Source: Salvia splendens (Eukaryota; Streptophyta; Magnoliopsida; Lamiales; Lamiaceae). From it: 64,000 nucleotides of DNA. Positions within the stretch are counted from its first letter, which is position 1. Each line of letters opens with the position of its first letter. A program made the position numbers and the translations under genes. The notes below the pieces were generated by a model. The model had not been told where the DNA came from. It saw only the letters and a list, made by a program, of their open reading frames with translations, and did no database searches. This document shows positions 13,863 through 23,220 of the stretch, piece by piece. The stretch lies in contig NC_056041.1 in the NCBI RefSeq assembly GCF_004379255.2, positions 1,984,001-2,048,000 on the forward strand, given 5' to 3'.

Positions 13863-14654
13863 GAGCTGGAGGTACTTCACTGGAAGCGGCTGTACTCTTC
13901 CGCTTTAGACGAAGCTGAGAAAAAAGCCATAGCTGACCAGATGAAGAATGACGAACTCTTGGCTTGTTTAGTGAAGCTGGAGGCCGACAATAAGGACTTA
14001 GAGTCCGAAAAGAAAGATCTGGAGGCCGAACTGAATACTGCCGTCGCTGAGAGGACTGCGTATGAGGATTTCATCAGCAGGCGCGGGGGAATGACCATCT
14101 CTGAAGTTCAGGAACGAGTTGACGAACTGTGGGAGGAATATCATGTACTCCGGAGGAACAATGCGCTGGAGAGCTCGGCTTGCCAACAAGTCGTGAAATC
14201 ATTGCGGCGCTGGGCTTCTCGGTACGACATCATTCTTTCCCGGCGTCCTTCAATCGAGAGATTCCTTAGGCATTTCCCGCCAACAGATGCTCACACTCCA
14301 GCTCAAACCTCTGATCCACTTGCTCAAAATCCTACTCCAAATCAGCAACGAACTCAGGAGCAACCGGAAACGTCAAGACGAGAACGGACTCAGGAGCAAC
14401 CGGAAACGTCAAGACAAGGACGGACTGAAGTTCGTAGAGGAGCTGTGATTATGAGTGAGCAAGATCAACAAATGCTTCGTGAAGAGACTCTTCGCCGCCG
14501 AGGTGCCAGAACTTCCCGGACTCAAGGAAGAGGCGGTAGGTCGATCAGAGCATCTCGTCGACCTGCTTATTCTTCAGCTGCCCGGAACGCCCGAACTCGG
14601 CTTCACGAGGATTTTTTGAATAGGTGGCTCAACTTTAGCAACCGTGGACAGTAG
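13863..14654 (+). CDS. Second antisense ORF or further exon(s) of the antisense gene, coiled-coil protein
   Basis: The clear ATG frame is 13941-14654 (237 codons), and coding-like sequence extends upstream in the same frame to about 13863, where a ...cttaag acceptor-like site precedes GAGCTGGAGG. This suggests either a downstream exon of the antisense gene or a separate ORF. The peptide has a Lys/Glu-rich coiled coil (residues ~1-80), a WASRYDIILSRRPSIERFLRHF segment, a 20-residue direct repeat rich in QEQPETSR, and an Arg-rich C-terminus. The region between the two (13638-13862) looks like a 3' leader with AATGAAA-type signals. I recognise no domain. Confidence 0.5.
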   Translation, partial: ELEVLHWKRLYSSALDEAEKKAIADQMKNDELLACLVKLEADNKDLESEKKDLEAELNTAVAERTAYEDFISRRGGMTISEVQERVDELWEEYHVLRRNNALESSACQQVVKSLRRWASRYDIILSRRPSIERFLRHFPPTDAHTPAQTSDPLAQNPTPNQQRTQEQPETSRRERTQEQPETSRQGRTEVRRGAVIMSEQDQQMLREETLRRRGARTSRTQGRGGRSIRASRRPAYSSAARNARTRLHEDFLNRWLNFSNRGQ

Positions 14655-14800
14655 AATAGTCCTTTGTAATAGCGTAACGCCTTCTCGTAGGGCAGCGGAG
14701 TTGTATGCCGAACAAGTTTTAGTAAATGAAATCTTCATTTCGCTTCTATCACTGCGTATTTACAGCTCAGCGAAAAAATTTCATCGTGCTCGTCCTCGGT

Positions 14801-15026
14801 CTTATGAAGTAAACTTCTTTGACCGGACTTCGTCTTTGGTCTTATGAAGTAAACTTCTTTGACCGGACTTGGTCCTCGGTCTTATGAAATAAACTTCTTT
14901 GACCGGACTCGTCTTTGGTCTTATGAAGTAAACTTCTTTGACCGGACTCGTCTTTGGTCTTATGAAGTAAACTTCTTTGACCGGACTCGTCTTTGGTCTT
15001 ATGAAGTAAATTTCTTTGACCGGACT
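14801..15026. repeat. Six tandem copies of a 39-40-bp repeat
   Basis: Copies start at 14801, 14841, 14881, 14920, 14959 and 14998, each beginning cttatgaa(g/a)taaa and containing ttctttgaccggact. They lie in the non-coding zone between the antisense gene and the end of pol, where Tat-type elements often hold tandem repeats. Confidence 0.93.
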
Positions 15027-15033
15027 AAGCTTG

Positions 15034-15195
15034 TGTCCTAATTTGGCGAGTTTTATCGCTCGGATCGGACTTTCCCTTGTCCTAATTTGGGGATCGGACT
15101 TTCCCTTGTCCTAATTCGGCGAGTTTTATCGCGTGGATCGGACTTTCCCTTGTCCTAATTCGGCGAGTTTTATCGCGTGGATCGGACTTTCCCTT
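15034..15195. repeat. Second tandem array, four copies of a ggatcggactttccctt unit
   Basis: Units of ~25-44 bp with gtcctaatt-(c/t)ggcgagttttatcgc and ggatcggactttccctt, four partial or complete copies. One copy lacks the gcgagttttatcgc half. Confidence 0.88.
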
Positions 15196-15212
15196 TGTTG
15201 CAGTTCGTTTCA

Positions 15213-15582
15213 GACGAACTGCTTGTTTCTTAAGCTGAATTGTGGTCTTGTATCCTCCTTAGAAGCTTGGACTCACAATCGTTGGCTTATACATGTTCTA
15301 AAAAGGGGATCAGCCTTCGAAGAACAAGATACCTCAGTAACATTTGTAAGAGACGACACGCACATAGACAGACAAAACGCACATAGACAAATAAAAAGAC
15401 GAACTGCTTGTTTCTTAAGCTGAATTGTGGTCTTGTATCCTCCTTAGAAGCTTGGACTCACAATCGTTGGCTTATACATGTTCTAAAAAGGGGATCAGCC
15501 TTCGAAGAACAAGATACCTCAGTAACATTTGTAAGAGACGACACGCACATAGACAGACAAAACGCACATAGACAAATAAAAA
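15213..15582. repeat. 185-bp tandem duplication inside the retrotransposon
   Basis: 15213-15397 and 15398-15582 are near-perfect head-to-tail copies starting gacgaactgcttgtttctta and ending in acatagacaaataaaaa. They explain duplicated small open frames on the plus strand, which are not genes. Confidence 0.93.
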
Positions 15583-15659
15583 GACGAAAAACAAGTAAAA
15601 AGCAAAGAAACGCACCCTAGGACCGAACCAGACACAAGACTGACTGACCGGACTGTCTC

Positions 15660-18600
15660 TTACAAATGGAACTTCTTGAGGTTGGAAATGTGCCATGTTC
15701 GGGGTACTTGTTCTCCTGACACGTGAGTCAATTTGTAAGACCCTTTGCCGAGGACTTCTGACACCCGATATGGACCTTCCCATGTGGGTTCGAGTTTGCC
15801 CAGCTTTTCTGCTCGGCTTACTTCGTTGTTTCTCAAGACGAGATCTCCCACTTGAAATTGCAGCTTTTTCACCCTTTGGTTATAATACCGGGCTACTTGC
15901 TCCTTGTACTTGGCTGCTTTTATGCAGGCCAATTCTCTTCTTTCTTCGGCCAGATCTAGTTCGGCTCTCAGTCCGTCATCATTCATTTCTGAGGAGAAAT
16001 TTAGAGTTCGGGGACTGGGTACGCCGATCTCAACCGGAATCACGGCTTCAGTGCCGTACACCAGACTGTACGGAGTTTCACCGTTGGAGGTTTACGGTGT
16101 AGTTCGGTAGGACCATAGGACTTGAGGGAGATTTTCTACCCATTGTCCTTTGGCTTGTTCTAACCGAGCTTTTATCCCTTTCACTAAGATACGGTTTGTT
16201 ACCTCCGTTTGTCCGTTTGCTTGTGGGTGGGAGACCGAAGTGAACCGCTGTTGAATATTCAGCTCTTGGCACCAATTCTTGAATGTCTTGTCGGTGAACT
16301 GAGTCCCATTATCCGAAATGAGGATGTGGGGTATGCCAAATCGGCACACTATGTTCTTCCAGACGAAATCCAATGCCTTCGAGCTCGTTATCGTAGCTAA
16401 TGGTTCAGCCTCCACCCACTTCGTGAAGTAATCCACGGCAACGATAAGGAATTTCATTTGCCGAGGAGCTTGTGGTAGTGGTCCTACTATGTCTATGCCC
16501 CATTGCATAAAAGGCCAAGGGCTTTGCATAGCACATAGATCGGTCTGCGGCATCCTTGGGACATTTGCATGGATTTGGCACTTCGTACATGTCTTGACGA
16601 GCTGCACTGCTTCTTGTACCAAAGTTGGCCAATAATATCCCCATCTCAGAACTTTTTTAGCTAAAGCTCTAGCTCCGATGTGGCTACCGCAAGATCCTTC
16701 ATGAACTTCTCTAAGGATGTAGTCCGTCTCTTCTGGTCCTACACATCGCAATAACGGTTGAAGGTAGGACTTTCTGTATAGGACTCCTTCATGAAGTTCA
16801 TACCGAAGTGCTCGGCATGTGATTTTCCGAGCTTCTCTCTTATCTTTGGGCAGTTGTCCTTGATCTAGATACTGTAAGATCGGCGTCATCCAGTTCGGCG
16901 AGCTGGTTACTGAATGTACCTCAGCTTCATCAATGCTTCGGTGTAGTAATTCCTCCACCTTTGAGCTCGGATATGAGGCCAACTTACTTAAAGTATCTGC
17001 TCGGCTGTTTTCCGCTATGGGAATGCGGATTATCCGAAAATAAGAGAAACTTCGGCTAATGCTTTGCGCTTTGTCCAAGTATTTTTTCATCCTCTCATCT
17101 CGGGCTTCACTTGTACCCAGCATGTGATTCACTATGACTTGTGAATCACAATGGATTTTGAGAGATTTGACAAATAGACTTTGCGCTAAGTGAAGTCCGG
17201 CAAGGAGGGCTTCGTATTCGGCTTCGTTATTAGTAGTTGGGAATAAGAACCGAAGTGAATAAGTTACCTCGTGTCCGTCGGGAGCGATAAGTAGAATACC
17301 AGCTCCACTTCCCGTTTTATTCGAAGCTCCATCTACGAATCCGCTCCAGCAATCCGGCGGCTCTACTTCGGATTCCAGGGGCTGTGCTAGTTCGGTATTG
17401 GCAGAATTTTTCTGTTCGGCAATGACAGGGATTACTTGATCGAACTTTGCCTCTGTAAGAAAATCTGCCAAGGCTTGTCCCTTGATGGCTTTCCGAGGTA
17501 GGTATTCGATTGAGTGTTCTCCCAACTCTATGGCCCATTTGGCGATTCTGCCTGATGCTTCTGGCTTGGTCAAAACTTGCCGAAGTGGCAGATCGGTTAA
17601 GACGCATACCTTGTGAGCATAGAAGTATGGCCGCAGTCTCCTTGCTGCATTTACTAACGCCAGAGCAATTTTTTCCAGAGGTTGATACCTTGTTTCTGGA
17701 CCTCTTAATGCTCGGCTTGTAAAGTAGATGGGAAGCTGCTTTAGGCCTTCTTCTCGTACAAGCACCGCGCTAATGGTTTGATCTGATGCCGCTAAGTATA
17801 AGAATATCACTTCGGCATCGGTTGGAGCAGAGAGAATTGGAAGCTTGGCTAAATAACTTTTGAGCTCGTCAAAAGCCTTTTTCTGCTCGGCTCCCCACTC
17901 AAACTTTGGTTCCTTTTTCAACACTTTGAAGAACGGCAGTTGCTTTTCGGCTGCTTGGGAAAGGAATCTATTCAGTGCGGCTAGACATCCAGTTAGCCTT
18001 TGCACATCATGTATGGACTTCGGCATCGCCATGTTCTGAACAACTTGAACTTTTGAGGGATTTGCCTTGAGTCCGTCCTTTGAAACCCAACAACCCAGAA
18101 ACTTTCCCGAATCTACCAAAAAGGTACATTTTTGGGGATTGAGTTTGAGGTTGGCTTTTTTGAGCACGTCGAGGGTGGATTTGAGGTTGTCTTCGTACTC
18201 CGAAGTGCTTCTGCTTTTGACGACTATGTCGTCAACATACACTTCAACCTCTTTTCCTATCAAATGCCGAAAAAGCTTATCTACCATCCTTTGATATGTG
18301 GCTCCGGCATTCTTTAAACCGAATGGCATCTTTTTATAAGCAAAGATGCCGAAGTCAGTAATGAAAGCCGTTTTTGAAGCATCATTCTCATCCATTAAAA
18401 CTTGGTGGTAGCCTTTGTATAAATCAAGAAAACAGAAAATTTCGAAGCCGATCAAAGCTTCTACTTTTTTATCTATGTTCGGAAGGGGATAGCAATCTTT
18501 AGGACAGTGCTTGTTTAGATCGGTAAAATCTATGCACATCCGCCATCCTCCTTCTTTTTTCTTGATCATCACAGGATTGGCCACCCAAGAAGGATATTTC

Positions 18601-18923
18601 ACCTCGAATAATACATCCGCTTTCAATAATTGGCGGACTTCGTCATGGATGACTTGATTTCTTTCTGCCGCAAAGAGTCTTTGCTTCTGTTTTATAGGCC
18701 GGACTGAATAATCAATATTTAACCGATGAGTGATTACCTCAGGGGGCACTCCGGTCATGTCCAACGGAGACCATGCAAAGACATCTTTGTACTCCTTGAG
18801 GAGCTGGATGGTCTTTTCCCGGAGTAGAGGCGTTCCCGCGAAACCGATCTTGACCGTTCTGGATGGATCATCTTCGTATAACTGAACGGTCATTGAGTTC
18901 GACTCTGGTGTGACTTCGGTCAT
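15660..18923 (-). pseudogene. pol: Retrotransposon pol: RT - RNase H - archaeal-type RNase H - integrase, one internal stop
   Basis: Polyprotein domain that copies the element RNA and inserts the cDNA. Counted from 18923, reverse transcriptase spans ~residues 60-300 with the YVDD active site at 229-232. A gypsy RNase H follows, whose first catalytic aspartate region reads LAASD. Next comes a second RNase H (DGASNKTGSGAG ... NNEAEYEAL, ~535-640), the acquired domain of the Tat group. The integrase has an HHCC zinc finger (HIGARALAKK ... CTKC), core motifs GIDIVGPL and ISDNGTQFTD, and a C-terminal GPYRV-type end. A TAA at 16094-16092 falls in the integrase after WSYRTTP; reading resumes in the same frame to 15660. 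The upstream limit is a TAG at 18959-18957, so pol is not truly a separate ORF. Confidence 0.93.
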
Positions 18924-18956
18924 TTCGCTTGCCTCTGACTCCGGCTGCTGTGATTG

Positions 18957-19454
18957 CTATGCTTGATGATGCCGATCTGATTGCTCGGCACTTTTAAGCG
19001 CAATCTGCAGACACTCTTTTGCTCTCTTTTGATCACCTCGGATGACCGCTATCCCACCTTTAGTGGGAATCTTGATGGTGAGGTGATAAGTAGAGCAAAC
19101 GGCCCGAACTGCGTTGAGCCAGTCTCTTCCCAAGATGATGTTGTACGGGGACCGAGCTTTTACCACAAAGAACTCGATCATCGTACTGGAGCTTGTAGGC
19201 GCTTTTCCCACCGTGATCGGAAGGCTGATAATACCTTCAGGGCGGGTGTCCTCCTGGGCGAAACTTTTCAGAGGAAGTGGAGCCGGACTGAGCCGAGCTG
19301 GATCCACTTCTAGTTTATCGAAACATTCTTTAAAAAGAATGCTGACTGACGCTCCGGTATCCACAAACACTCTGTGGATCAGTTTGTTTGCCACTCCAGC
19401 TTGGATGACAATAGCGTCTTGATGAGGAGAGATGGCCGGGACGGGATCTGCATC
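18957..19454 (-). pseudogene. Retrotransposon aspartic protease region, flanked by in-frame stops
   Basis: Retropepsin-like region cleaving the Gag-Pol polyprotein. The active-site motif VDTGAS (FVDTGASVSILF) lies early in the frame, and the flap/C-terminal motif YNIILGRDWLNA follows about 85 residues later. It is in the same frame as gag upstream and RT downstream but is cut off by a TGA at 19457-19455 and a TAG at 18959-18957. Because all parts share one frame, the simplest reading is a single Gag-Pro-Pol ORF interrupted by point mutations, rather than separate genes. Confidence 0.88.
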
Positions 19455-21068
19455 TCAAAATGTAATCACTTCGTCCTGCTTCAGCCTTTTATGCGTTGGC
19501 TCCTCTCGATTGAAGCCTCTGCGCTCTGACTTCAGGGACGATTTAGTCTTCCCGGCAGGGAGAGCATCAATAGTCAGGATTACTCCATCATATTGCAGCT
19601 CGTCATCGTCTTCGGGGTCCTGTTGCTTTTTCAGATCCTGAGGAGCGCAGTTTGCACCTCTCTGCTTTTTGTTCTTTTTCGGCTGCTTGCTTTGGTATTT
19701 TTTTAACGTCCCTGCTTTCACAAGAGCATCAATACCTGCAGCCAAATGTCGGCACTCCTCGGTATCGTGACCGTGGTCTTGATGGAAGGAGCAATATTGA
19801 TCCTGAGGTCGACGCGCGGCCGATTTCGTCATCCGCTTTGGTTTTTCGAACATATCGGAATGCAGTTCGAAAATTTCCGCTCTCGACTTGTTCAATGGTA
19901 CGAACTGAGCGGGCGGCTTCTCAGGATTGAGACGTGGCCCCAATCGGTCTTGCACCGGAGTCCTTTGAATCCTTTCAAAAGGAGTTCGGCGAGGATGTCC
20001 CTGATCGCCAAAAGGAGTTCGGCGAGGATGTCCCTGATCGCTATGATCGGGCTTCCTCCTGTCTCCTCGGGATGAGCTGTCTAAAGACCGTTTGCGACGG
20101 TCTGCCTCGTCGGCACGGGAGAACTGGTCCGCAATGTCCCACATCTCTTGAGCTGTTTGCGGACTGCATTCCACGAGCTTTCTGTAGAGAGCTCCGGGCA
20201 GGATTCCATTTTGGAATGCCGAAATGACAAGTAGATCATTGAGATCATCTACTTGTAGGCATTCCTTGTGGAATCTCGTCATAAAGTCGCTGATCTTTTC
20301 GTCGCGACTTTGACGTATAGAAAGCAGCTGAGCCGAAGTGATTCGGGCTTCCGCTTTCTGAAAGAACCTCCTGTGGAAAGCATCCATTAGATCTCGGTAA
20401 GATCTAATGCTGCCTTGGGGGAGGCTATCGAACCACCTTCTTGCGTTCCCGATAAGCAGCTCGGGAAACAGCTTGCACATATGGACCTCATTGAGACCTT
20501 GGTTCGCCATGTTATACTGATAGCGTCCCAGGAAGTCATGAGGATTCACTAACCCGTCATAAGTCATCGACGGAGTTCGGTAGTTCTGTGGCAAGGGAGT
20601 TCGGGTGATATCGTCCGAGAACGGAGTCTTCAATGCTCCGTACATGGCGAACCCGACATCTCTTCGGTATGGAGGAGATGGAGTTCTCCTGTGATTCCGG
20701 TACCGAGGAGGAACAGGAACATGTCGGGGTTGAGGATTCTTCTTCCTGGAAGACACGGCACTACTGCGGTAGTGACTTTCATGTCTGGATGAGGAGGGAG
20801 AATCCACCGTTTTCGTCTCCGGCTTTTGGCCCTTTTGCAGGAAAATTAAGAACTCTTCCTGCTTCTCGGCCAAAAACAACTTGACAGCCTCGTTCAAATC
20901 GGGCTGCTGGGAAGACTCGGTGCGATGAGTCTTTGAGCGGCTTGTTCCTTCTCCGTGAGAACTGGAAGTAGATTTCTCCCGAGGCTGTTTTCCAGACCTG
21001 CGGGCTGGACTAGCTTCCTCAGGGTTATCACGAACGGTATTATGGGTGTTATGTGATCTGGTATGCAT
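19455..21068 (-). CDS. gag: Retrotransposon Gag (capsid) protein
   Basis: Structural protein of the retroelement particle. The ATG at 21068-21066 is the first one after the primer-binding site that avoids the T/A homopolymer; an in-frame upstream extension reaches 21212 inside the LTR and is unlikely to be used. It has 537 codons. The N-terminus is charged and Ser/Arg-rich. A Retrotrans_gag domain (MCKLFPELLIGNARRW, FDSLPQGSIRSYRDLM, DAFHRRFFQKAE) is at ~residues 190-310. Near the C-terminus is a CCHC-like knuckle (CSFHQDHGHDTEEC). A duplicated PRRTPFGDQGH-type segment at ~residue 370 corresponds to a short tandem duplication at ~19976-20040. It ends at TGA 19457-19455, in frame with the protease region. 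Confidence 0.9.
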   Translation of the reverse strand: MHTRSHNTHNTVRDNPEEASPARRSGKQPREKSTSSSHGEGTSRSKTHRTESSQQPDLNEAVKLFLAEKQEEFLIFLQKGQKPETKTVDSPSSSRHESHYRSSAVSSRKKNPQPRHVPVPPRYRNHRRTPSPPYRRDVGFAMYGALKTPFSDDITRTPLPQNYRTPSMTYDGLVNPHDFLGRYQYNMANQGLNEVHMCKLFPELLIGNARRWFDSLPQGSIRSYRDLMDAFHRRFFQKAEARITSAQLLSIRQSRDEKISDFMTRFHKECLQVDDLNDLLVISAFQNGILPGALYRKLVECSPQTAQEMWDIADQFSRADEADRRKRSLDSSSRGDRRKPDHSDQGHPRRTPFGDQGHPRRTPFERIQRTPVQDRLGPRLNPEKPPAQFVPLNKSRAEIFELHSDMFEKPKRMTKSAARRPQDQYCSFHQDHGHDTEECRHLAAGIDALVKAGTLKKYQSKQPKKNKKQRGANCAPQDLKKQQDPEDDDELQYDGVILTIDALPAGKTKSSLKSERRGFNREEPTHKRLKQDEVITF

Positions 21069-21137
21069 TTTTTTTTTTTTTTTTTGGGTGGAAAAAGGGT
21101 CAAAAATTCGCTTTATCACAAATTTGGTTCTCTGTTT

Positions 21138-21154
21138 CCCACAGACGGCGCCAG
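21138..21154 (-). promoter_or_regulatory. Primer-binding site (tRNA-primed reverse transcription)
   Basis: On the minus strand TGGCGCCGTCTGTGGG begins one base after the LTR's CA end. The leading TGGCGCCGT is complementary to the 3' end of a tRNA finishing ...ACGGCGCCA, as in plant tRNA-Asp. The remaining bases do not match tRNA-Asp well, so the tRNA identity is tentative. Confidence 0.8.
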
Positions 21155-21816
21155 TGATGATTGGGCGAATTTTTGATGGTAACAAATGCGGGTAAAAGAA
21201 AATATAGATCACGACACAAGGAATTACGTGGTTCGATTTACTGAGGTAAATCTACGTCCACGGGAAGAACGGAGGGCAAGATTGTATTGCTTGATCTGGT
21301 TTACAGCTTACAAATACAGACTTGCTATATGATCTTTTTCGTCTAGAGAGTTTTCCTTTTTTTTTCAGTCTATCTGATCTAAGTTCTATTTATACATTGA
21401 ACTAAGATCGTGGCTTGCATCACCACTAACTAGGTCGTGGCTTACATCACCACTAACTAGGTTGTGGATGTCGTGGAGGTCATGAGATCCTGCATGGGTC
21501 CACTATCTCTTTGTTTGGTCCGCTATCCTGCATGAGATCCTGCATGAGTTGACACCACTAAATAGATCGTGTAGTGGAGGTCGTGGAGGTTCTGCATGAG
21601 TCCACTATCTCCCAGTTCGGTCGAATACTGAGACCGAACTGCTGAACTATTGCCGAGCAGCTTCTGCCGATCTGAGAGTAGAGCTTGATTGGTCGGCTTT
21701 TACCGAGCTGTAGTCTGGGGCCGAACTCTTTGGTAATGCCGAACTGATACTCTTCCTTGGGCTTTGGGCTGATGGGCCGTCACTGCTATTGGGCTTGTTT
21801 AGTACGTACCCCATCA
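21155..21816 (-). repeat. LTR (5' LTR of the minus-strand element)
   Basis: 662-bp copy flanking the gag side, identical to 10775-11436 except at 21714. It drives transcription on the minus strand. Confidence 0.97.
21386..21394 (-). promoter_or_regulatory. LTR TATA box
   Basis: TATAAATAG on the minus strand in the 5' LTR, with an identical copy in the other LTR at 11006-11014. Strength and orientation fit the retroelement promoter. Confidence 0.7.
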
Positions 21817-21821
21817 TTTTC
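21817..21821. repeat. Target-site duplication of the LTR retrotransposon (right)
   Basis: TTTTC directly after the LTR's ...CCCCATCA end. Confidence 0.9.
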
Positions 21822-22747
21822 CTTCTGTAAATTAATTTGAAAAATGCTCATGGGAAAGGAAACGATTACTTGAAAGATGAAGTAAATTTTTTGAAATATA
21901 ACATAAGTTACGTAACATGGCCCATGGACGAATGTAAAAATAAATTAAAATAAAATAAAAAGGTGTCCACCATTTATTAATTGATGGACGAATGTAAAAA
22001 TAAAATAAAATAAAATAAAATAAAAAGGTGTCCACCATTTATTAATTGATAGAAGAAACAAGATGAAGAGTCACAGCTGTTGGTACCATCGCATTCTGGA
22101 CTATCCTATTGAGTAAGATTCTTCTAACATTGTACCACTTTCATGCCCTAAGGTTCACATGTTCTTTGGGGTCCCATATTTCGTACACATGCCCAAAAAA
22201 TTTGTTTTGATATGTGTTATGTATATATATTTAAATTGGATAAACTGGCGGAAAAATCATAAATTCAGAAAAAAATTCTGCCTCGTCCCGAAATTTTAAT
22301 ATTCAATAATAAAATCAATGAATTTTGACATTTTTCTCAATTTTTTCGAGGTTTGATTTGGGTGAAATTGTATCTAATGTGACTTCCAAAAAAAATCAAC
22401 GAGAATAACAACACATGTGAATGTTATCATTTCTTCAACACAATTAACAAATAACTCAACCATGCCATCAGTATAAAAACGTGTACACCAAATCAACAAC
22501 ATATTACGAATAGAAAATTTTAACTTGTGACATTAATTATTGATAAATGTTGAATGCTTATGTAATAAATAAAGAATCGGGAAATTATCGAGCAAAAAGT
22601 TTGTTTTGAGACATTTTTTAGAAAGTTTCAATTATAAGCATATAATTGGATATCAATACTACTTGTATAAAAAGGACATTGTTTCCAAATCACCTACAGA
22701 CATAAATCTACATGATTCCATACTGGTATCACTAAGTAACACACTTA
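21822..22747. other. Intergenic DNA, continuation of the first duplicated segment
   Basis: Non-coding DNA colinear with 33060-34190. It includes a short tandem duplication at ~21918-22048 (a ggacgaatgtaaaaataaa ... aggtgtccaccatttattaa unit). Confidence 0.7.
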
Positions 22748-22750
22748 TTA

Positions 22751-23217
22751 GAGTATCCACAGTAGGGAGTCGTGACTCCCTATAGCTGAGGACACCGAAG
22801 GACGGGGGGACCATGGGCGCACCACCTAGTTGGCATGGACACGACCCTTGGGCGCAGGCCGCGGCGCCCTATTGCAGCGGCCGAGAGCCGCAACTCTAAC
22901 CAACTTTTTTTTTTATTTTCTTATTTATTTCCTATAAATATACTCATTCCTCTCATTTTTTCACCTCATTCCAATCTCTAATTTTAAATTTATCTATTTT
23001 CTATTTTTTTATTAAATTATGTTTTATTTATAATTATTATAGTACGATAATTTTTATTCTAATTAAATTAAAATATACCAACAATTAAAAAAATATTATA
23101 TTTGTGGTTGTGGCTTGTTCACTATTAGGGTGGACCAGTTTTTTTGTGGCTCTGGACAAGTTTTTGTGGCTTGGGCTTGGGCATGGGCTAAGTATGTGCG
23201 GAGACTCTTACTATCTT
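22751..23217. mobile_element. PIF/Harbinger-type MITE
   Basis: 467 bp with TTA at both borders (22748-22750 and 23218-23220). Ends are GAGTATCCACAGTAG on the left and, in reverse complement, GAGTCTCCGCACATA on the right. The interior starts GC-rich and becomes AT-rich, with no coding potential. It is absent from the corresponding place in the second segment copy (about 34200), which supports a real insertion after the duplication. Confidence 0.8.
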
Positions 23218-23220
23218 ACT

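Larger units (their letters stand above)
10775..21816 (-). mobile_element. Complete Tat-lineage Ty3/gypsy LTR retrotransposon with antisense gene
   Basis: An 11,042-bp element with 662-bp direct LTRs at 10775-11436 and 21155-21816, TG...CA ends, and a 5-bp target duplication TTTTC at 10770-10774 and 21817-21821. It reads on the minus strand: LTR, primer-binding site, gag, protease, reverse transcriptase, RNase H, second RNase H, integrase, then a non-coding tandem-repeat zone and a plus-strand (antisense) gene before the polypurine tract. An extra archaeal-type RNase H and an antisense ORF between pol and the 3' LTR are hallmarks of the plant Tat group (Grande-like). The LTRs differ at a single base (11334 G versus 21714 T), so the insertion is recent. 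Three in-frame stops interrupt gag-pro-pol. The element sits in the first copy of the IDD-FTSH4 duplication and has no counterpart in the second. Confidence 0.96.

Noticed and set aside
15133..15620. Two plus-strand frames with identical C-terminal peptides
   Set aside because: Artefact of the 185-bp tandem duplication in the non-coding part of the retrotransposon.
16209..19422. Plus-strand frames opposite pol and protease (for example 18981-19422)
   Set aside because: Shadow frames of the minus-strand polyprotein without their own domains.
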